From NCBI GenBank assembly GCA_965262315.1, contig CBDHFJ010000134.1, positions 1-64,000 of the forward strand: 64,000 bases of DNA, read 5' to 3'. The notes beneath the pieces are model-generated. The model was not told where the DNA came from. It ran no database searches and saw only the letters and a program-made list of their open reading frames with translations. Positions 17,742 through 28,280 of this stretch are shown here, piece by piece. This DNA is from JBCCFK01 sp965262315. Its GTDB lineage: Bacteria; Actinomycetota; Acidimicrobiia; Acidimicrobiales; UBA8592. The first letter of the stretch is position 1; every line of letters begins with the position of its first letter. Made by a program: the position numbers and the translations under genes.

Positions 17742-20700
17742 AGATAAACTCTTTCATGTTGAAGATCGAATGTGCGAAATCGACCCAATGCCGATTCGGA
17801 TCTGCATCTTGACGAGCATCCTTCAATCGAGTCCGCAACGACGTCAACTGGGCACGGGTTTGAACCAACTTTTCTCGCTGTTTCTCACTGAGCAAGGATT
17901 CCAGTCGCTCTCCGAACAGAAGCTGGGTATGACCACTGGACGCCGCAGCGATTTCTTCCTCGGTCAATGCACGATCGAAGAGTGTGGCTTCCAAGACGCG
18001 TCCGCACAGCATTCGGTTACCACCTGCCGCTTTTCCGTGACGCATTCCGAAGACGATTTCACATTCGCCGGCATCGAACGCCTGCAAATTTGTGCGGTAC
18101 GGCACGCCGTATCGCCGGCCGTTTCGATAGCAGGTTACCTTGCCATCCGCGTCGTAGGTGATCGTGATGTGTACCGGTCGGACGTCCGCTTCTTGTTCAT
18201 CTTCGCCTTGGAACAACTCGGTGCGGCGGTGGTTGTTGCTGCCGGCAAGCCATTGCCGGGGACGTCGCTCTGCGAAGACGATGGAGTCGAAAACGGACCC
18301 TCGCAGGTCTTGCACGGTCATCACGCCGCCACCGGATTGCTTCACGTCGTCCAACTTGCACGACGGCAACCAGAGTCTTTTGTGCCATCGGAAACTCCAG
18401 CGGACCGGTCACAGCCCACGCTTCGCCGTCCAGCATCAACGCGCCGTCACGCAACCTCGCATTGCCACGAAGTTCGACCGCACCACCCTGGATTCCGTCG
18501 ACGGTCAAATCATCGAAACGCCAGTGAGCGATCGGGTTCAAACGGGCACCGTTCCGTGCGTGAATATCCTTTTTCTCGATCCGTTCGCTTGCGGATGTGA
18601 TCAAACGATCTTCGATTGCCGCCAGCCGATCGATGGTCTCCGCCAGCAGCCTGGAATCGGTTTTGGCCTGCTCGTAGCGTTGGGCCGAGTCGGCGAGAAA
18701 GCTACCGGCAGATCGCCGTTCACTTTCGGTCGGCGGTCGACCCAGCGCTTGCCGCCACATCCATTCGATGCGGGCTTCGTCGTCGCCGAGCGGCCGGGTC
18801 CCTGATCGCTCGATCGGCGAATCGTCTCGCAAGCCCGACCACTTGCGGGTCATTCATCATCATCAGCGCTTGCGCCGGAACGTTCGTCACGTCGCGTCGT
18901 CCCTTGGTGGCAAACGGTACCGGTGCGTCGAAGGTCGTCAGCAGCGGATCAAGCGCATTGCGGATCACTTTCACGTAGACGCTGCGACGGTTCGAACCGC
19001 CGGGGACAGGATCACCGAACATCGTGTCGTCCAATTGCCCGGACACAGCCAACATGGCGTCCCGAATCGATTCGGCCTCCAAGCGACGAACCGAGTAAAA
19101 TGAATACAAACGATTCTCGGGGATCGATTCGCTTTGCCATTTCCGACGGCGTAGAACTCTGCTGCCACGCTTCACTGGTGACGATGCGGCGGATCATCGC
19201 CTTGATCGACCATGCATCGGTGGTGCGAAACTCGTGGGCGAGGAAATCGAGCAACTCCGGATGGGTCGGCGTTTGGCCCAACCGCCCGAAATTGTCATTG
19301 GTTCCGACCATTCCACGTCCGAACAGGTGATGCCAAATCCGATTGACGATCACTCGCGCGGTCAAGGGATTGTCGGTGCGCAATACGTCTTCGGCGAGTC
19401 GACGACGACCGCTCAGCGTGCTCGTGTACGGAGTGGCGTCGATCGCTTCAAGAAATCGTCGCGAAACGATCTCGCCGGGCCGCTTGTGATCACCGCGGTC
19501 AAACAACGGGTGGTCAGAACCGCGCCATTCGGCGAGCGTTGGGGCACGTCGGGGGACCGGGATTTCGGTTTCCAGTTGCCGGTACCGCCGCACCAGGGCG
19601 CGGGCGTCGGAAAGGGCTTCCAGGTTGTTCGGCAAAAGTCCTTCCGCGACACAACGATCAAGCAACAACGCCTGCTCATCGGTGATCGCATGTTCTCGCC
19701 AAGCATCGATCGCCTCGTTGACGACCGACATCAGCATGAGATTGAATTCATCGCGTGAAGCCGGGGAGACGGATCGAGCTCGATCAAAAATCGGTCGCAG
19801 CCATTCGGACTCGTCTTTCGGAAAGGGCGACGTCCCCTTGGGCAGCATGACGGCTTCACGAATTCCAAACCATGACCGATCTTGATGCTTCACTTCGACG
19901 GCCGAATCATTTGCCGTCGCAAGTTCGACGTGAATACGGTCTCCCTTCCAGTATGCGAGATCGTACTTCTGCCAACGCCAACCCGGGTCTTTTAATTCGG
20001 TCAGCGGATAAACAGTACCTCTTCGAGGATAGTCTTGCACGACATACCGAGAAATCGCGCTGCCGTCACCGTTGATGTGAAGCCAGAGTTCGTACTCGTC
20101 ATCAAGGTGTCGTGGCTGCGAAGCGATGACGCCGCTGTGTTTATCACTGATCAGGTGCGAATAGATACCGGCCGGATAAACCCCGCGGACAACCTGGTCA
20201 CCCGACGGATGGATCGCAAACGAACCGGCCGAGGAAACTTCGTCAATGGTTCCCGTGCCGTAGGGAAACCAATCCCGGTGATATGCGGGCTCCGATAACG
20301 GCCATCGATGAACCGCTTTCCCGGCAACGTCGACACGAGTCGACCGATCTGCACGAGTCGCTTGAGCGATTTCTTTTGCAAGTATCGCTCGAAAGTTGTC
20401 GGCATCGTTTAGCCGTTGAATGAGGGACGACAGCAAGTCCGCTTTTTCGTCGTCCGGGCGTCTGATCTCAAACGCATCAATCCATTCGTCCGCGATTGCA
20501 GTTCTGATTTCGGCCTTAAGCCTCTCTAACTCGCCTCGATATAAATTCAAACGTTCCGGCGCGTCAATCGCGGCGCGGCCCGGACGTGTCGAGCCGATGA
20601 TCCCGAACAGCGCGTAATAATCGGCCTGGCTGATCGCGTCAAACTTGTGGTTGTGACATCTGGCGCACGAAACGGTAAGACCCAGGAACGCCTTGCTAAA

Positions 20701-21780
20701 CACATTGATCGCATCATCGGTGAATCGGACCTTTTCTTCCATCGCATCGGTCGGCGTGAAACCGTGGAAAACCATACGCCAATGCGCCGTCGCCACTTGG
20801 GATTCGTTGATTCCCTGTTCTTCGTTGATGCGAGGCGACTGGAGCAAATCCCCCGCGATGTGCTCTCGCACCATTTGGTCGTATGGAACATCCGCATTAA
20901 GCGATCGGATCAAATGGTCGCGGTAGTAGTGAGCGCCAACGATTCTGGGGTCGCCTTCGCTGCCGTGCGATTCGGCGTAGCGGATCCAGTCCATCCAGTG
21001 TCGCGCCCAACGTTCACCAAAGTGCTGCGAATCGAGCAATCGATCGACGTACGATTCGTACGCGTCCTCCGACGGATCGTTTGCGAAATTTGAAACCTCT
21101 TCGGGCGTGGGTGGCAGCCCGATCAACGCGAAAGAAAGACGCCTCGCCAAAACGGTCCGGTCCGCGAGTCCGGCGGGCGACAACCCCTCGTCACTCAGCT
21201 TGACCTGAATAAAACGATCGATCGGATGTCGCGATCCGCGCTGTCCGACGGGAGCTGGAACACTTGGTCGAACGATCGGCTGAAAACTCCACCATCGCTT
21301 TCGCTTCTCGCGAATCGCCTCCCATGAAGTCGATTCGGCGAGGACTTCCGCCGTCGGCGGCTTGGTGCGAGGATCGGGTGCGCCCATGGACATCCACTCT
21401 TCGAAGTCCGCGATCACACGATCGCTAAGCTTCGGTCCGCCCTCGGGCATTTCGAGGCCGTCGATCTCGTGGCGAATGACCTTCACGAGCAAGCTATCGC
21501 GGGGCGTATCGGAAATCACCGAACCGGATTGCCCACCCCGAAGAAGTGCGTCACGGTGATCGAGCGACAAATCGGATTCGCTGGTCTCCGCCGTGTTGTG
21601 GCACTCGTAACAGTGCTCGACGAAAACCGGACGAATCCGGCGCTCGAAAAAATCGATCTCGTCTGGTGTCGGTTCGGCTGCCGGGCTGGTGAGCGAAAAA
21701 ACAGCCACAAACAGAACCATCAGGAAGGCGTGTCGCACGATCAGAGGGATCCTTAAAGTCGCGGGCAGGGTACGCTCCAT
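17731..21780 (-). CDS. PSD1/PSCyt1-DUF1549-DUF1553 cytochrome-type protein with LamG-like domain, frameshifted
   Basis: The first 2.8 kb read in one frame: signal peptide (LMVLFVAVFSLTSPAAEP), one c-type haem motif CYECH in IRPVFVEHCYECHNTAE, the DUF1549 region (HPIDRFIQVKL, ARRLSFALIGLPPTPEEV, WARHWMDWIRYAES, SCARCHNHKFDAISQADYYALFGI with a CxxCH), a carbohydrate-binding-like insert, and DUF1553 (NPLTARVIVNRIWHHLFGRGMV, FGRLGQTPTHPELLDFLA). Then DUF1553 continues in other frames (LEAESIRDAMLAVSGQLD, VPAQALMMMNDPQVVGLARRFADR, MWRQALGRPPTESE) and ends with a LamG-like part (IAHWRFDDL, then VTCYRNGRRYGVPY) to a TAG at 17731. At least three indels lie between 18360 and 19170. The whole is about 1350 residues, periplasmic, and co-transcribed with DUF1501. 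Confidence 0.85.
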
Positions 21781-21883
21781 TGTAAGCAATCGCCGCCGAT
21801 GCAACTCGGCATCTCATCCGATAAGATTGAAGCACTGGTGCGATCCAGACACTTGCTTCAACGCCCCCCAAAACGAGGTTCTT

Positions 21884-23158
21884 ATGGCACTGATGATGCG
21901 CTGTCGACACTACGGACTGCTGGCTGTGCTCGCGACGGCGATGATCGCAGATTGTGTTGCCGAGGAACACCGATTCGTCCTCTCCAGCGTGAAGTCCAAC
22001 GCCAACGAAGAAACGTTCGATCTTGACGGGGTCGTGCCGGATGAAATCGCGTCGCGATGGAAAATAGAAATGCGGACGCTGCACGGCGGCAAACAGGAAG
22101 GCGTCCGCCTGATCTCGATCGACAACGGTACGATCACCGTCGCCGTCGTCCCGACTCGCGGGATGAGCATCCTGGACGTGAAGGATTCGAAGACCGGCGA
22201 GCGGATTTTCGGTTGGGACTCGCCCGTGCAGGAAGTGGTTCATCCGAGCCATATCGACTTTGAAAGCCGCGGCGGGCTCGGATGGCTGGAAGGATTCAAT
22301 GAGTGGATGGTTCGGTGTGGGTTGGAGTTTGCGGGCCATCCCGGGAAAGACAAGTTCATCAACAACACCGGCGACGAAGCCGAGATGGACCTGACACTGC
22401 ATGGAAAGATCGGCAACATTCCCGCATCCGAGGTGGAGTTGACTGTGCAAAAAGAGGCTCCGCACCAAGTCACACTTCGCGGCGTCGTTTCCGAGCGGCA
22501 GTTCTATGGGCCCAAGCTCAAACTGACGACAGAGCTTTCAATGCTGCCCGACTCTCGATCGCTAGAACTGCATGACACGATCACCAACGAGGGCGCTTCG
22601 GACCAGGAGTACCAGGTGATCTATCACACGAATTTCGGTGTCCCGATCCTGGAAAAAGATGCAAAGGTGGTTGTGGCGGCAAAAGAAATCTGGCCGATGA
22701 ACGAAACCGCGGCGGAAGGGATCAACGAATTCGATCGGTACGGCGCACCGCAAGTTGATTTCGTTGAACAAGTCTACCTGGCGACACCACATTCGGACTC
22801 CCGCGGCGAAACCACCGCCGTGCTACACGACGCAGCGGTCCGTCGTGGTGCGTCAATAACATGGTCCACGGATACGCTCCCCTACCTGACGATTTGGAAG
22901 AACACGGCGGCGCTTCGAGACGGCTACGTGACGGGGATCGAACCGGGGAGCGGATTCCCCTTCAATCGGCGCGTCGAACGACACTACGGACGCGTCCCCA
23001 AACTCGCCCCCGGCGATTCCGAGTCGTTTGACCTGACGTTTACCTTCCTGCCGACCGGCGACGATATCAAACAAGCCGTCATGAAAATCGAACAACTATC
23101 TTCGAATCGATCGCCGATCGTGCACACAAGCCCGCCCGCAAACCCATTTCCGGAATGA
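21884..23158 (+). CDS. DUF4432 protein (aldose-1-epimerase-like), exported
   Basis: 424 residues when started at MALMMRCRHYG (21884), which has GAGG 6-9 bases upstream and gives a signal peptide ending near CVAEE. Core features of the galactose-mutarotase-like fold: TRGMSILDVK, GWDSPVQEVVHPSHID, GGLGWLEGFNEWMVRCGLEF, LHGKIGNIPAS, YHTNFGVPIL and GIEPGSGFPFNRRVERHYG. The family is predicted to act on sugar anomers; no substrate is proven. The stop overlaps the ATG of the pectate lyase by four bases (ATGA), so both act together, probably in the periplasm on pectin fragments. The intact frame contrasts with the broken genes next door. Confidence 0.88.
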   Translation: MALMMRCRHYGLLAVLATAMIADCVAEEHRFVLSSVKSNANEETFDLDGVVPDEIASRWKIEMRTLHGGKQEGVRLISIDNGTITVAVVPTRGMSILDVKDSKTGERIFGWDSPVQEVVHPSHIDFESRGGLGWLEGFNEWMVRCGLEFAGHPGKDKFINNTGDEAEMDLTLHGKIGNIPASEVELTVQKEAPHQVTLRGVVSERQFYGPKLKLTTELSMLPDSRSLELHDTITNEGASDQEYQVIYHTNFGVPILEKDAKVVVAAKEIWPMNETAAEGINEFDRYGAPQVDFVEQVYLATPHSDSRGETTAVLHDAAVRRGASITWSTDTLPYLTIWKNTAALRDGYVTGIEPGSGFPFNRRVERHYGRVPKLAPGDSESFDLTFTFLPTGDDIKQAVMKIEQLSSNRSPIVHTSPPANPFPE

Positions 23159-24639
23159 TGTTGGAACATCGAATACGGAAACCCCAGTTTCGAAGCGCGA
23201 TGGCATGCCGCGCTGTCCTGCTCGTGGCAGGAGTACTTGTATCCCCGGCATCCGCGCAATCAACACGTGAAGAGGTCACAGCCGCGATGCATCGCGCCGT
23301 GACGTTCTTTCGTAAGAACGCCTCCGCCCACGGCGGCTACGTCTATCAAATCAGTGCCGATCTCTCCCGGCGCGAAGGGGAGGGCAGGGTGGGGAAGACC
23401 ACCGCCTGGATCGAACCTCCGGCGACGCCGAGTGTGGGGATGGCGTATCTGAGTGCGTATCGCAGGTGCGGCGATCCAATGCTGTTGGATGCGGCGAAAG
23501 AGACGGCATCCGCCCTCGTCCGCGGGCAACTACGATCCGGCGGCTGGGACAATCGAATCGAGTTCGATCCAACGGATCGTGCGAAGTACTCGTATCGCGT
23601 GGACTCCAGGACAGACAAGAAGACCCACAACACGACGACGTTTGACGATGACAAGTCGCAGTCGGCGATTCGATTCTTGATGCAACTTGATCGAGAACTC
23701 GGCTTCGGTGACCCGGCAATCCACCGTTGCGTTATCTACGCGCTCGATGCGACAACGAAAGCCCAGTATTCAAACGGCGCGTGGCCACAGCGATATAGCG
23801 AATTCCGCGAACCTTCCGGCTCCGAGCCGCTGAAAGCGTCGATTCCCGATTCGTGGCCACGGACTTACCCGGCAAAGAGATATGCGGACTACTACACGTT
23901 GAACGATAACACGCTTAGCGATTTGATCGTGACGATGCTAGACGCATGGGAAACCTACCAAGATTCACGTTACCTCGATTCCGCAATACGCGGCGGCGAG
24001 TTCTTGTTGCGAGCCCAGCTACCGGAACCACAACCGGGTTGGGCACAGCAATATGACCAGAACATGCACCCCGCCTGGGCTCGCAAGTTCGAACCGCCCG
24101 CAATCAGCGGCGGCGAATCGCAAGGCGTGATGCGGACACTGATGACACTCTATCGCCGAACCGCGGCCGAGACGGACAACGCCGAACGATTCCTGGAGCC
24201 GATTCCGCGTGCGATCGCCTACTTTCGCCGGTCCCTGCTGGATGACGGTCGGTTGGCGAGGTTTTACGAGATGGAGACCAACCGTCCCCTGTTCTTCACG
24301 ACGGATTACGAACTCGTGTACACGACGCACGACTTGCCGACGCATTACGGATTTATCGTGACATCGAAGCTGGACCCGATCGAAAAGGAACTCGGCAAAC
24401 TTCGACGTACCGACGTCGGCGATCGATGGCCGGGCCAGTCGAGGGGAACACGAGACCGGTCGACAGAGTTTGACCGGGAGGTGACGCAATTGATCCTCAA
24501 GTTGGATCCACGTGGCGCTTGGGTGGAACCCGGGAAGCTTCGTTATCACGGTGCCGGCGACACGACGACCCACGTCATTCGCAGTGACACGTTTGCCAAG
24601 AACCTGCGGACGCTGGCCGAATGGCTGGCGGCGAAATGA
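23155..24639 (+). CDS. pectate lyase, polysaccharide lyase family 10
   Basis: 494 residues with a leader (ACRAVLLVAGVLVSPASAQ). The PL10 alpha/alpha toroid motifs can be seen: GGYVYQIS, QLRSGGWDNRIEFD, DDDKSQSAIRFLMQLD, SNGAWPQRY, YADYYTLNDNTLSD and PGWAQQYDQNMHPAWARKFEPPA (with the catalytic arginine region). PL10 enzymes cleave polygalacturonate by beta-elimination. The sequence GAWPQRY is the usual GGWPQ block with one change. Translationally coupled to DUF4432, giving a two-gene pectin-degradation operon divergent from the PSD1/DUF1501 pair. Confidence 0.88.
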   Translation: MMLEHRIRKPQFRSAMACRAVLLVAGVLVSPASAQSTREEVTAAMHRAVTFFRKNASAHGGYVYQISADLSRREGEGRVGKTTAWIEPPATPSVGMAYLSAYRRCGDPMLLDAAKETASALVRGQLRSGGWDNRIEFDPTDRAKYSYRVDSRTDKKTHNTTTFDDDKSQSAIRFLMQLDRELGFGDPAIHRCVIYALDATTKAQYSNGAWPQRYSEFREPSGSEPLKASIPDSWPRTYPAKRYADYYTLNDNTLSDLIVTMLDAWETYQDSRYLDSAIRGGEFLLRAQLPEPQPGWAQQYDQNMHPAWARKFEPPAISGGESQGVMRTLMTLYRRTAAETDNAERFLEPIPRAIAYFRRSLLDDGRLARFYEMETNRPLFFTTDYELVYTTHDLPTHYGFIVTSKLDPIEKELGKLRRTDVGDRWPGQSRGTRDRSTEFDREVTQLILKLDPRGAWVEPGKLRYHGAGDTTTHVIRSDTFAKNLRTLAEWLAAK

Positions 24640-24663
24640 ATCGGCGCAACATGAATCGACGGG

Positions 24664-24695
24664 GAAATCGACAGAGAAATCGACAGAGAAATCGG
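24664..24695. repeat. 12-base tandem repeat
   Basis: GAAATCGACAGA is repeated exactly at 24664-24675 and 24676-24687 and begun a third time. It lies in the short space between the convergent pectate lyase and P-ATPase genes. No function can be assigned. Confidence 0.6.
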
Positions 24696-24727
24696 ATGCC
24701 CACGATGACCGGCGAAACGAGTGGACA

Positions 24728-26956
24728 TCAGGTCAAGGTCGCCGCACGAAGTCGCAGTGCGTTTGCAATCACAGAGACGCTACTGAAGCTCATCGCGGCC
24801 GCGGCAATCATTGGGCTGAGCAGCACGCCCAGCAGCGGATAGAGCAGCCCGGCGGCAACCGGGATCCCCAACGCGTTGTACACAAAGGCGAAGAACAGGT
24901 TTTGCCGGATGTTGCGCATCGTCTTGCGGCTAAGATGACTCGCCGCCGCGACACCGCGAAGATCACCACCGACGAGCGTCACACCGGCCGATTCGATGGC
25001 CACACCCGTTCCGGTCCCCATCGCAATACCAACATTTGCCTCCGCCAAGGCGGGAGCATCGTTGATTCCGTCACCGGCCATCGCAACCACTTGACCTGCG
25101 TCCTTCAGACGCTTCACGAAATGATGTTTGTCTTCCGGTGAGACACTGGCATGAAATTCATCGATGCCAAGTTCTTCGGCGACCGCCCTGGCAGTTGGTT
25201 CCGCGTCACCAGTTAGCATCACCACGCTTAAGCCGAGTTCGTGTAGCGTCTCGAGCGCCGCCGGAGTGCTTTCCTTGATGGGATCGGTGATGGCCATGAT
25301 GGCGGCGAGCTGGCCGTCGATCGCGACATAGATCACCGTTGCTCCTTGCGATTGATGCACGGTTGCTCGCTCGCGTCCCCATTCGACGCGTGCGATCGAC
25401 CGCTCCTCAAGCAAGTCCCCATGCCCCATCAGGACTTGATGGTTGTCAACGATCCCTTGAACACCGCCACCGGTGATACTGTCGAAGTCGATCACATCGG
25501 GGAGTGCTATTTCGTCCGACTCCGCTCGCCGAACGACGGCCCGAGCTAATGGATGTTCGCTGCGGGCTTCCACCGCGGCTGCCAATCTCAGCACTTCGTT
25601 CTCAGACCAGTCCGCCAACGTCTCCACCGCGGTCACTTCGGGACGACCTTTCGTCAAAGTGCCCGTCTTATCGACGACGACGGTATTGACTTTCTCCATC
25701 ACTTCCAGAACTTCGGCGTTCTTGATCAGCACACCTTCTTGCGCACCACGACCCACGCCAACCATCACGGACATCGGCGTTGCCAGTCCGAGCGCGCACG
25801 GGCAGGCAATGATCAACACCGCTACCGCCGCGACGAATGCGTGAGCCAGCCGGGGCTCCGGCCCGAACCATGCCCACCCGATGAACGCCGTCATCGAACA
25901 AACAACGACCGCCGGAACAAAATACTGAGCGACACCATCGACCAGCTTTTGGATCGGGGCGCGGCTTCGCTGTGCTTCCGCCACCATCTGCACGATGCGA
26001 TGCAACACGGTTTCCCCGCCTACTCCGGAAACCATCATGACCAAAGCCCCTGTCTGGTTCAGCGTTCCACCGGTGATCTCGTCGCCCACTCGCTTCATCA
26101 CCGGGATCGGCTCACCGGTCAGCATCGATTCATCCACACTGCTGCTGCCGCTAACAACTTTGCCATCCACCGGAACCTTCTCGCCCGGTCGCACCTGCAA
26201 CCGATCGCCCTTTTGGACATCTTCGAGCGCAACCTCTGTCTCACCCTGATCTGTCAACAAATGAGCCGTTTCCGGCGCAAGCTGCATCAGCTCGCGAATC
26301 GCATTGCCCGTGTGTTGTCGCGCGCGTAATTCTAATACCTGCCCCAGCAACACCAGTGTGATGATCACGGCAGCCGCCTCAAAATAAAGCGGCGGTTTCC
26401 CGTTCTCGAAAAACGCGTCCGGAACCAGGGTGGGAAATAGTACGACGCACAAACTAAACAAAAATGCGGCCAGCGTTCCCAATGTGATGAGCGAGAACAT
26501 ATTCAGACTTCGCGAGCGAAAAGAGTTGATCCCGCGAACCAACAATGGCCAGCCGCACCAGAATACGACGGGTGTCGCCAAGGCGAGCTGCACCCAGCCG
26601 AAAGCCGTCGTTGACATTCCTTCGGCCGGATTCCAGCCAACCATTGGCCCCATCGCCAGAACGAGCAACGGCAGCGATAAGACCACGCCGACCCAAAACC
26701 TTTGCAACATGTCACCGCAGGAGCCATCATCGCCGAGGTCGGTCACATCGACGTACTTCGGCTCCAAATCCATCCCGCAAATCGGGCAATCCCCCGGTCC
26801 GATTTGTTCGATCTCCAGGTGCATCGGACAGGTGTAGATCGCATCCGTCCCGGCCGATGCTTTCCGCACATCGGATGAGGGACCGCCGTGATGCGAGCAA
26901 CAACTGCGTTCACCATCCATCGCTTCGGTCCGATCTGCATCTCGCTGAACAGCCAT
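24728..26956 (-). CDS. copper-type heavy-metal P1B-ATPase
   Basis: 742 residues. N-terminal Cys/His-rich stretch (CCSHHGG), then a YTCPMH...CPICGMDLEP metal-binding segment of the type found in copper and lead ATPases in place of a classic GMxCxxC domain. Transport core: TGEP actuator loop, CPC in the membrane (ACPCALGLATP), phosphorylation site DKTGTLTKG, the SEHPLARAV nucleotide site and GDGINDAPAL hinge. C-terminal MSFSSVSVI-type motif (MS of the last helix) supports Cu+ specificity. It exports copper to protect the cell. The frame is intact over 2.2 kb. No regulator is seen next to it; the CDF transporter upstream is on the same strand after a repeat. Confidence 0.93.
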   Translation of the reverse strand: MAVQRDADRTEAMDGERSCCSHHGGPSSDVRKASAGTDAIYTCPMHLEIEQIGPGDCPICGMDLEPKYVDVTDLGDDGSCGDMLQRFWVGVVLSLPLLVLAMGPMVGWNPAEGMSTTAFGWVQLALATPVVFWCGWPLLVRGINSFRSRSLNMFSLITLGTLAAFLFSLCVVLFPTLVPDAFFENGKPPLYFEAAAVIITLVLLGQVLELRARQHTGNAIRELMQLAPETAHLLTDQGETEVALEDVQKGDRLQVRPGEKVPVDGKVVSGSSSVDESMLTGEPIPVMKRVGDEITGGTLNQTGALVMMVSGVGGETVLHRIVQMVAEAQRSRAPIQKLVDGVAQYFVPAVVVCSMTAFIGWAWFGPEPRLAHAFVAAVAVLIIACPCALGLATPMSVMVGVGRGAQEGVLIKNAEVLEVMEKVNTVVVDKTGTLTKGRPEVTAVETLADWSENEVLRLAAAVEARSEHPLARAVVRRAESDEIALPDVIDFDSITGGGVQGIVDNHQVLMGHGDLLEERSIARVEWGRERATVHQSQGATVIYVAIDGQLAAIMAITDPIKESTPAALETLHELGLSVVMLTGDAEPTARAVAEELGIDEFHASVSPEDKHHFVKRLKDAGQVVAMAGDGINDAPALAEANVGIAMGTGTGVAIESAGVTLVGGDLRGVAAASHLSRKTMRNIRQNLFFAFVYNALGIPVAAGLLYPLLGVLLSPMIAAAAMSFSSVSVIANALRLRAATLT

Positions 26957-27120
26957 AGCCGTGACGTCTTCCGGTTCAACCTCGAATCATTGCCAGCACG
27001 TTCTCCCACAGAAAGAATGTTTTCGTGTGAAAGAGACAATCTGGCCGGCGTGGCATCGACCATCATCCGGCAAAACCCATACCGTATGCCGCGGACCGTG
27101 AAATGCCAATTGCTGGGCCG

Positions 27121-27166
27121 GAAAAGGGGTCCGCGCCCCCTTTTCCTGGCGCCCCCTTTTCCTGGC
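27121..27166. repeat. REP-like hairpin plus 16-base direct repeat
   Basis: GAAAAGGGG (27121-27129) pairs with CCCCTTTTC (27137-27145). The sequence GCCCCCTTTTCCTGGC is present twice in tandem (27135-27150 and 27151-27166). The core is shared with the repeat at 1966-2037. It sits between the CDF gene and the P-ATPase gene, and may terminate CDF transcription. Confidence 0.6.
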
Positions 27167-27188
27167 ACCGCAACTTTTCAAACCAAGC

Positions 27189-28097
27189 CTAATCCATCGC
27201 ATCCAACTGCGGCCGTGTGTGTGGTTCGATGTGGACGTGCACATCACGGACTCGCGGCATTTCGGCCAACAACTTGTTCTTGACGTCGTGTCCGATGCGG
27301 TGACCCTCATCGACCGTCAATCGTCCGTCGACTTCGACATGAATCTCGATGAAGTACTCGAGACCACTTTTTCGGACCCGCAGTTTTTCGACCTCATCGA
27401 CTCCCGCGACGGTTTGAGCGATGAGCCGAACGTTTGCGACCATCGATTCGTCGGCCTGTTGATCCATCAACTCGCGTGCGGTCGAAAGAAACAGCTGGAT
27501 CCCGGTGAACACAAGAATTCCGCACACACAAAACGCGGCGATCGGATCGATGTAGGGCGCGGCGGCGCCCGTGTAGGGTGTGGCCAACAACGCGACCGCA
27601 ACGACGCCCGATCCCAGCGCGTCGCTGCGGTGGTCCCAGGCTGTCGCTTTCAGCGCCGCGGAGTTCAGTCGTGTCGCGACACGGCGTGTGTACTGGTAGA
27701 TCACTTCTTTGACGATCGCGCACGCCGCCGCGATGAAGCCGGCGACAGCCGCGGGCGGTTTTAGTTCACCCCAAAATCGCTGAACTGTTTCGATCCCCAG
27801 TAGGCCGGCGCTAAAGGCTACCAACAGCGCGACGCTCAGCCCGGCAATCGATTCGGCTTTGGTGTGTCCGTACGGATGATCTTCGTCTTCATCGATTTGC
27901 GCGACGCTGAGCGCACCTCGGACGGCCATCGCACTTGCGACATCGCCGATCGAGTTGACGGCGTCGGCCAGTAGGGCAGAGGAACCTGTGACGACGCCGC
28001 CGACCAACTTCACGACGACCAACACCGAGTTGACGCCGAGACCCCAAACGGCCGCCCGGCTGGCGTCCAGATAGACACGCTCGCGTCCGGCGATCAC
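27189..28097 (-). CDS. cation diffusion facilitator (CDF) metal transporter
   Basis: 302 residues, GTG start. Six TM segments with the CDF metal-site motifs: SSALLADAVNSIGDVASA (the NS..D pattern in TM2), DEDEDHPYGHTKAES (His-rich loop with HPYGH) and KATAWDHRSDALGS (HxxSD in TM5). The C-terminal cytoplasmic domain has the usual ferredoxin-like fold with VRKSGLEYFIEIHVEVDG and DVHVHIEPH. It exports zinc or another divalent metal with protons. Metal choice cannot be read with certainty. Same strand as the P-ATPase, 230 bases upstream of it. Confidence 0.92.
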   Translation of the reverse strand: MIAGRERVYLDASRAAVWGLGVNSVLVVVKLVGGVVTGSSALLADAVNSIGDVASAMAVRGALSVAQIDEDEDHPYGHTKAESIAGLSVALLVAFSAGLLGIETVQRFWGELKPPAAVAGFIAAACAIVKEVIYQYTRRVATRLNSAALKATAWDHRSDALGSGVVAVALLATPYTGAAAPYIDPIAAFCVCGILVFTGIQLFLSTARELMDQQADESMVANVRLIAQTVAGVDEVEKLRVRKSGLEYFIEIHVEVDGRLTVDEGHRIGHDVKNKLLAEMPRVRDVHVHIEPHTRPQLDAMD

Positions 28098-28280
28098 CGC
28101 TTCGTCACGAGGGGACTGATGGACAATGGGAGCTGGATCGGTATCAGGTGGAAAGGTTACCGGCGGATGTCCCTGATTCTAACGGTCTCCCGGCCGTTTT
28201 GTGACCTACGGTTTTGCGTACTCCGCACGCAACCCCATGCGTTTTCGCGCCCCGTCAAGCTTCAAATCCGCCCAAAACTC

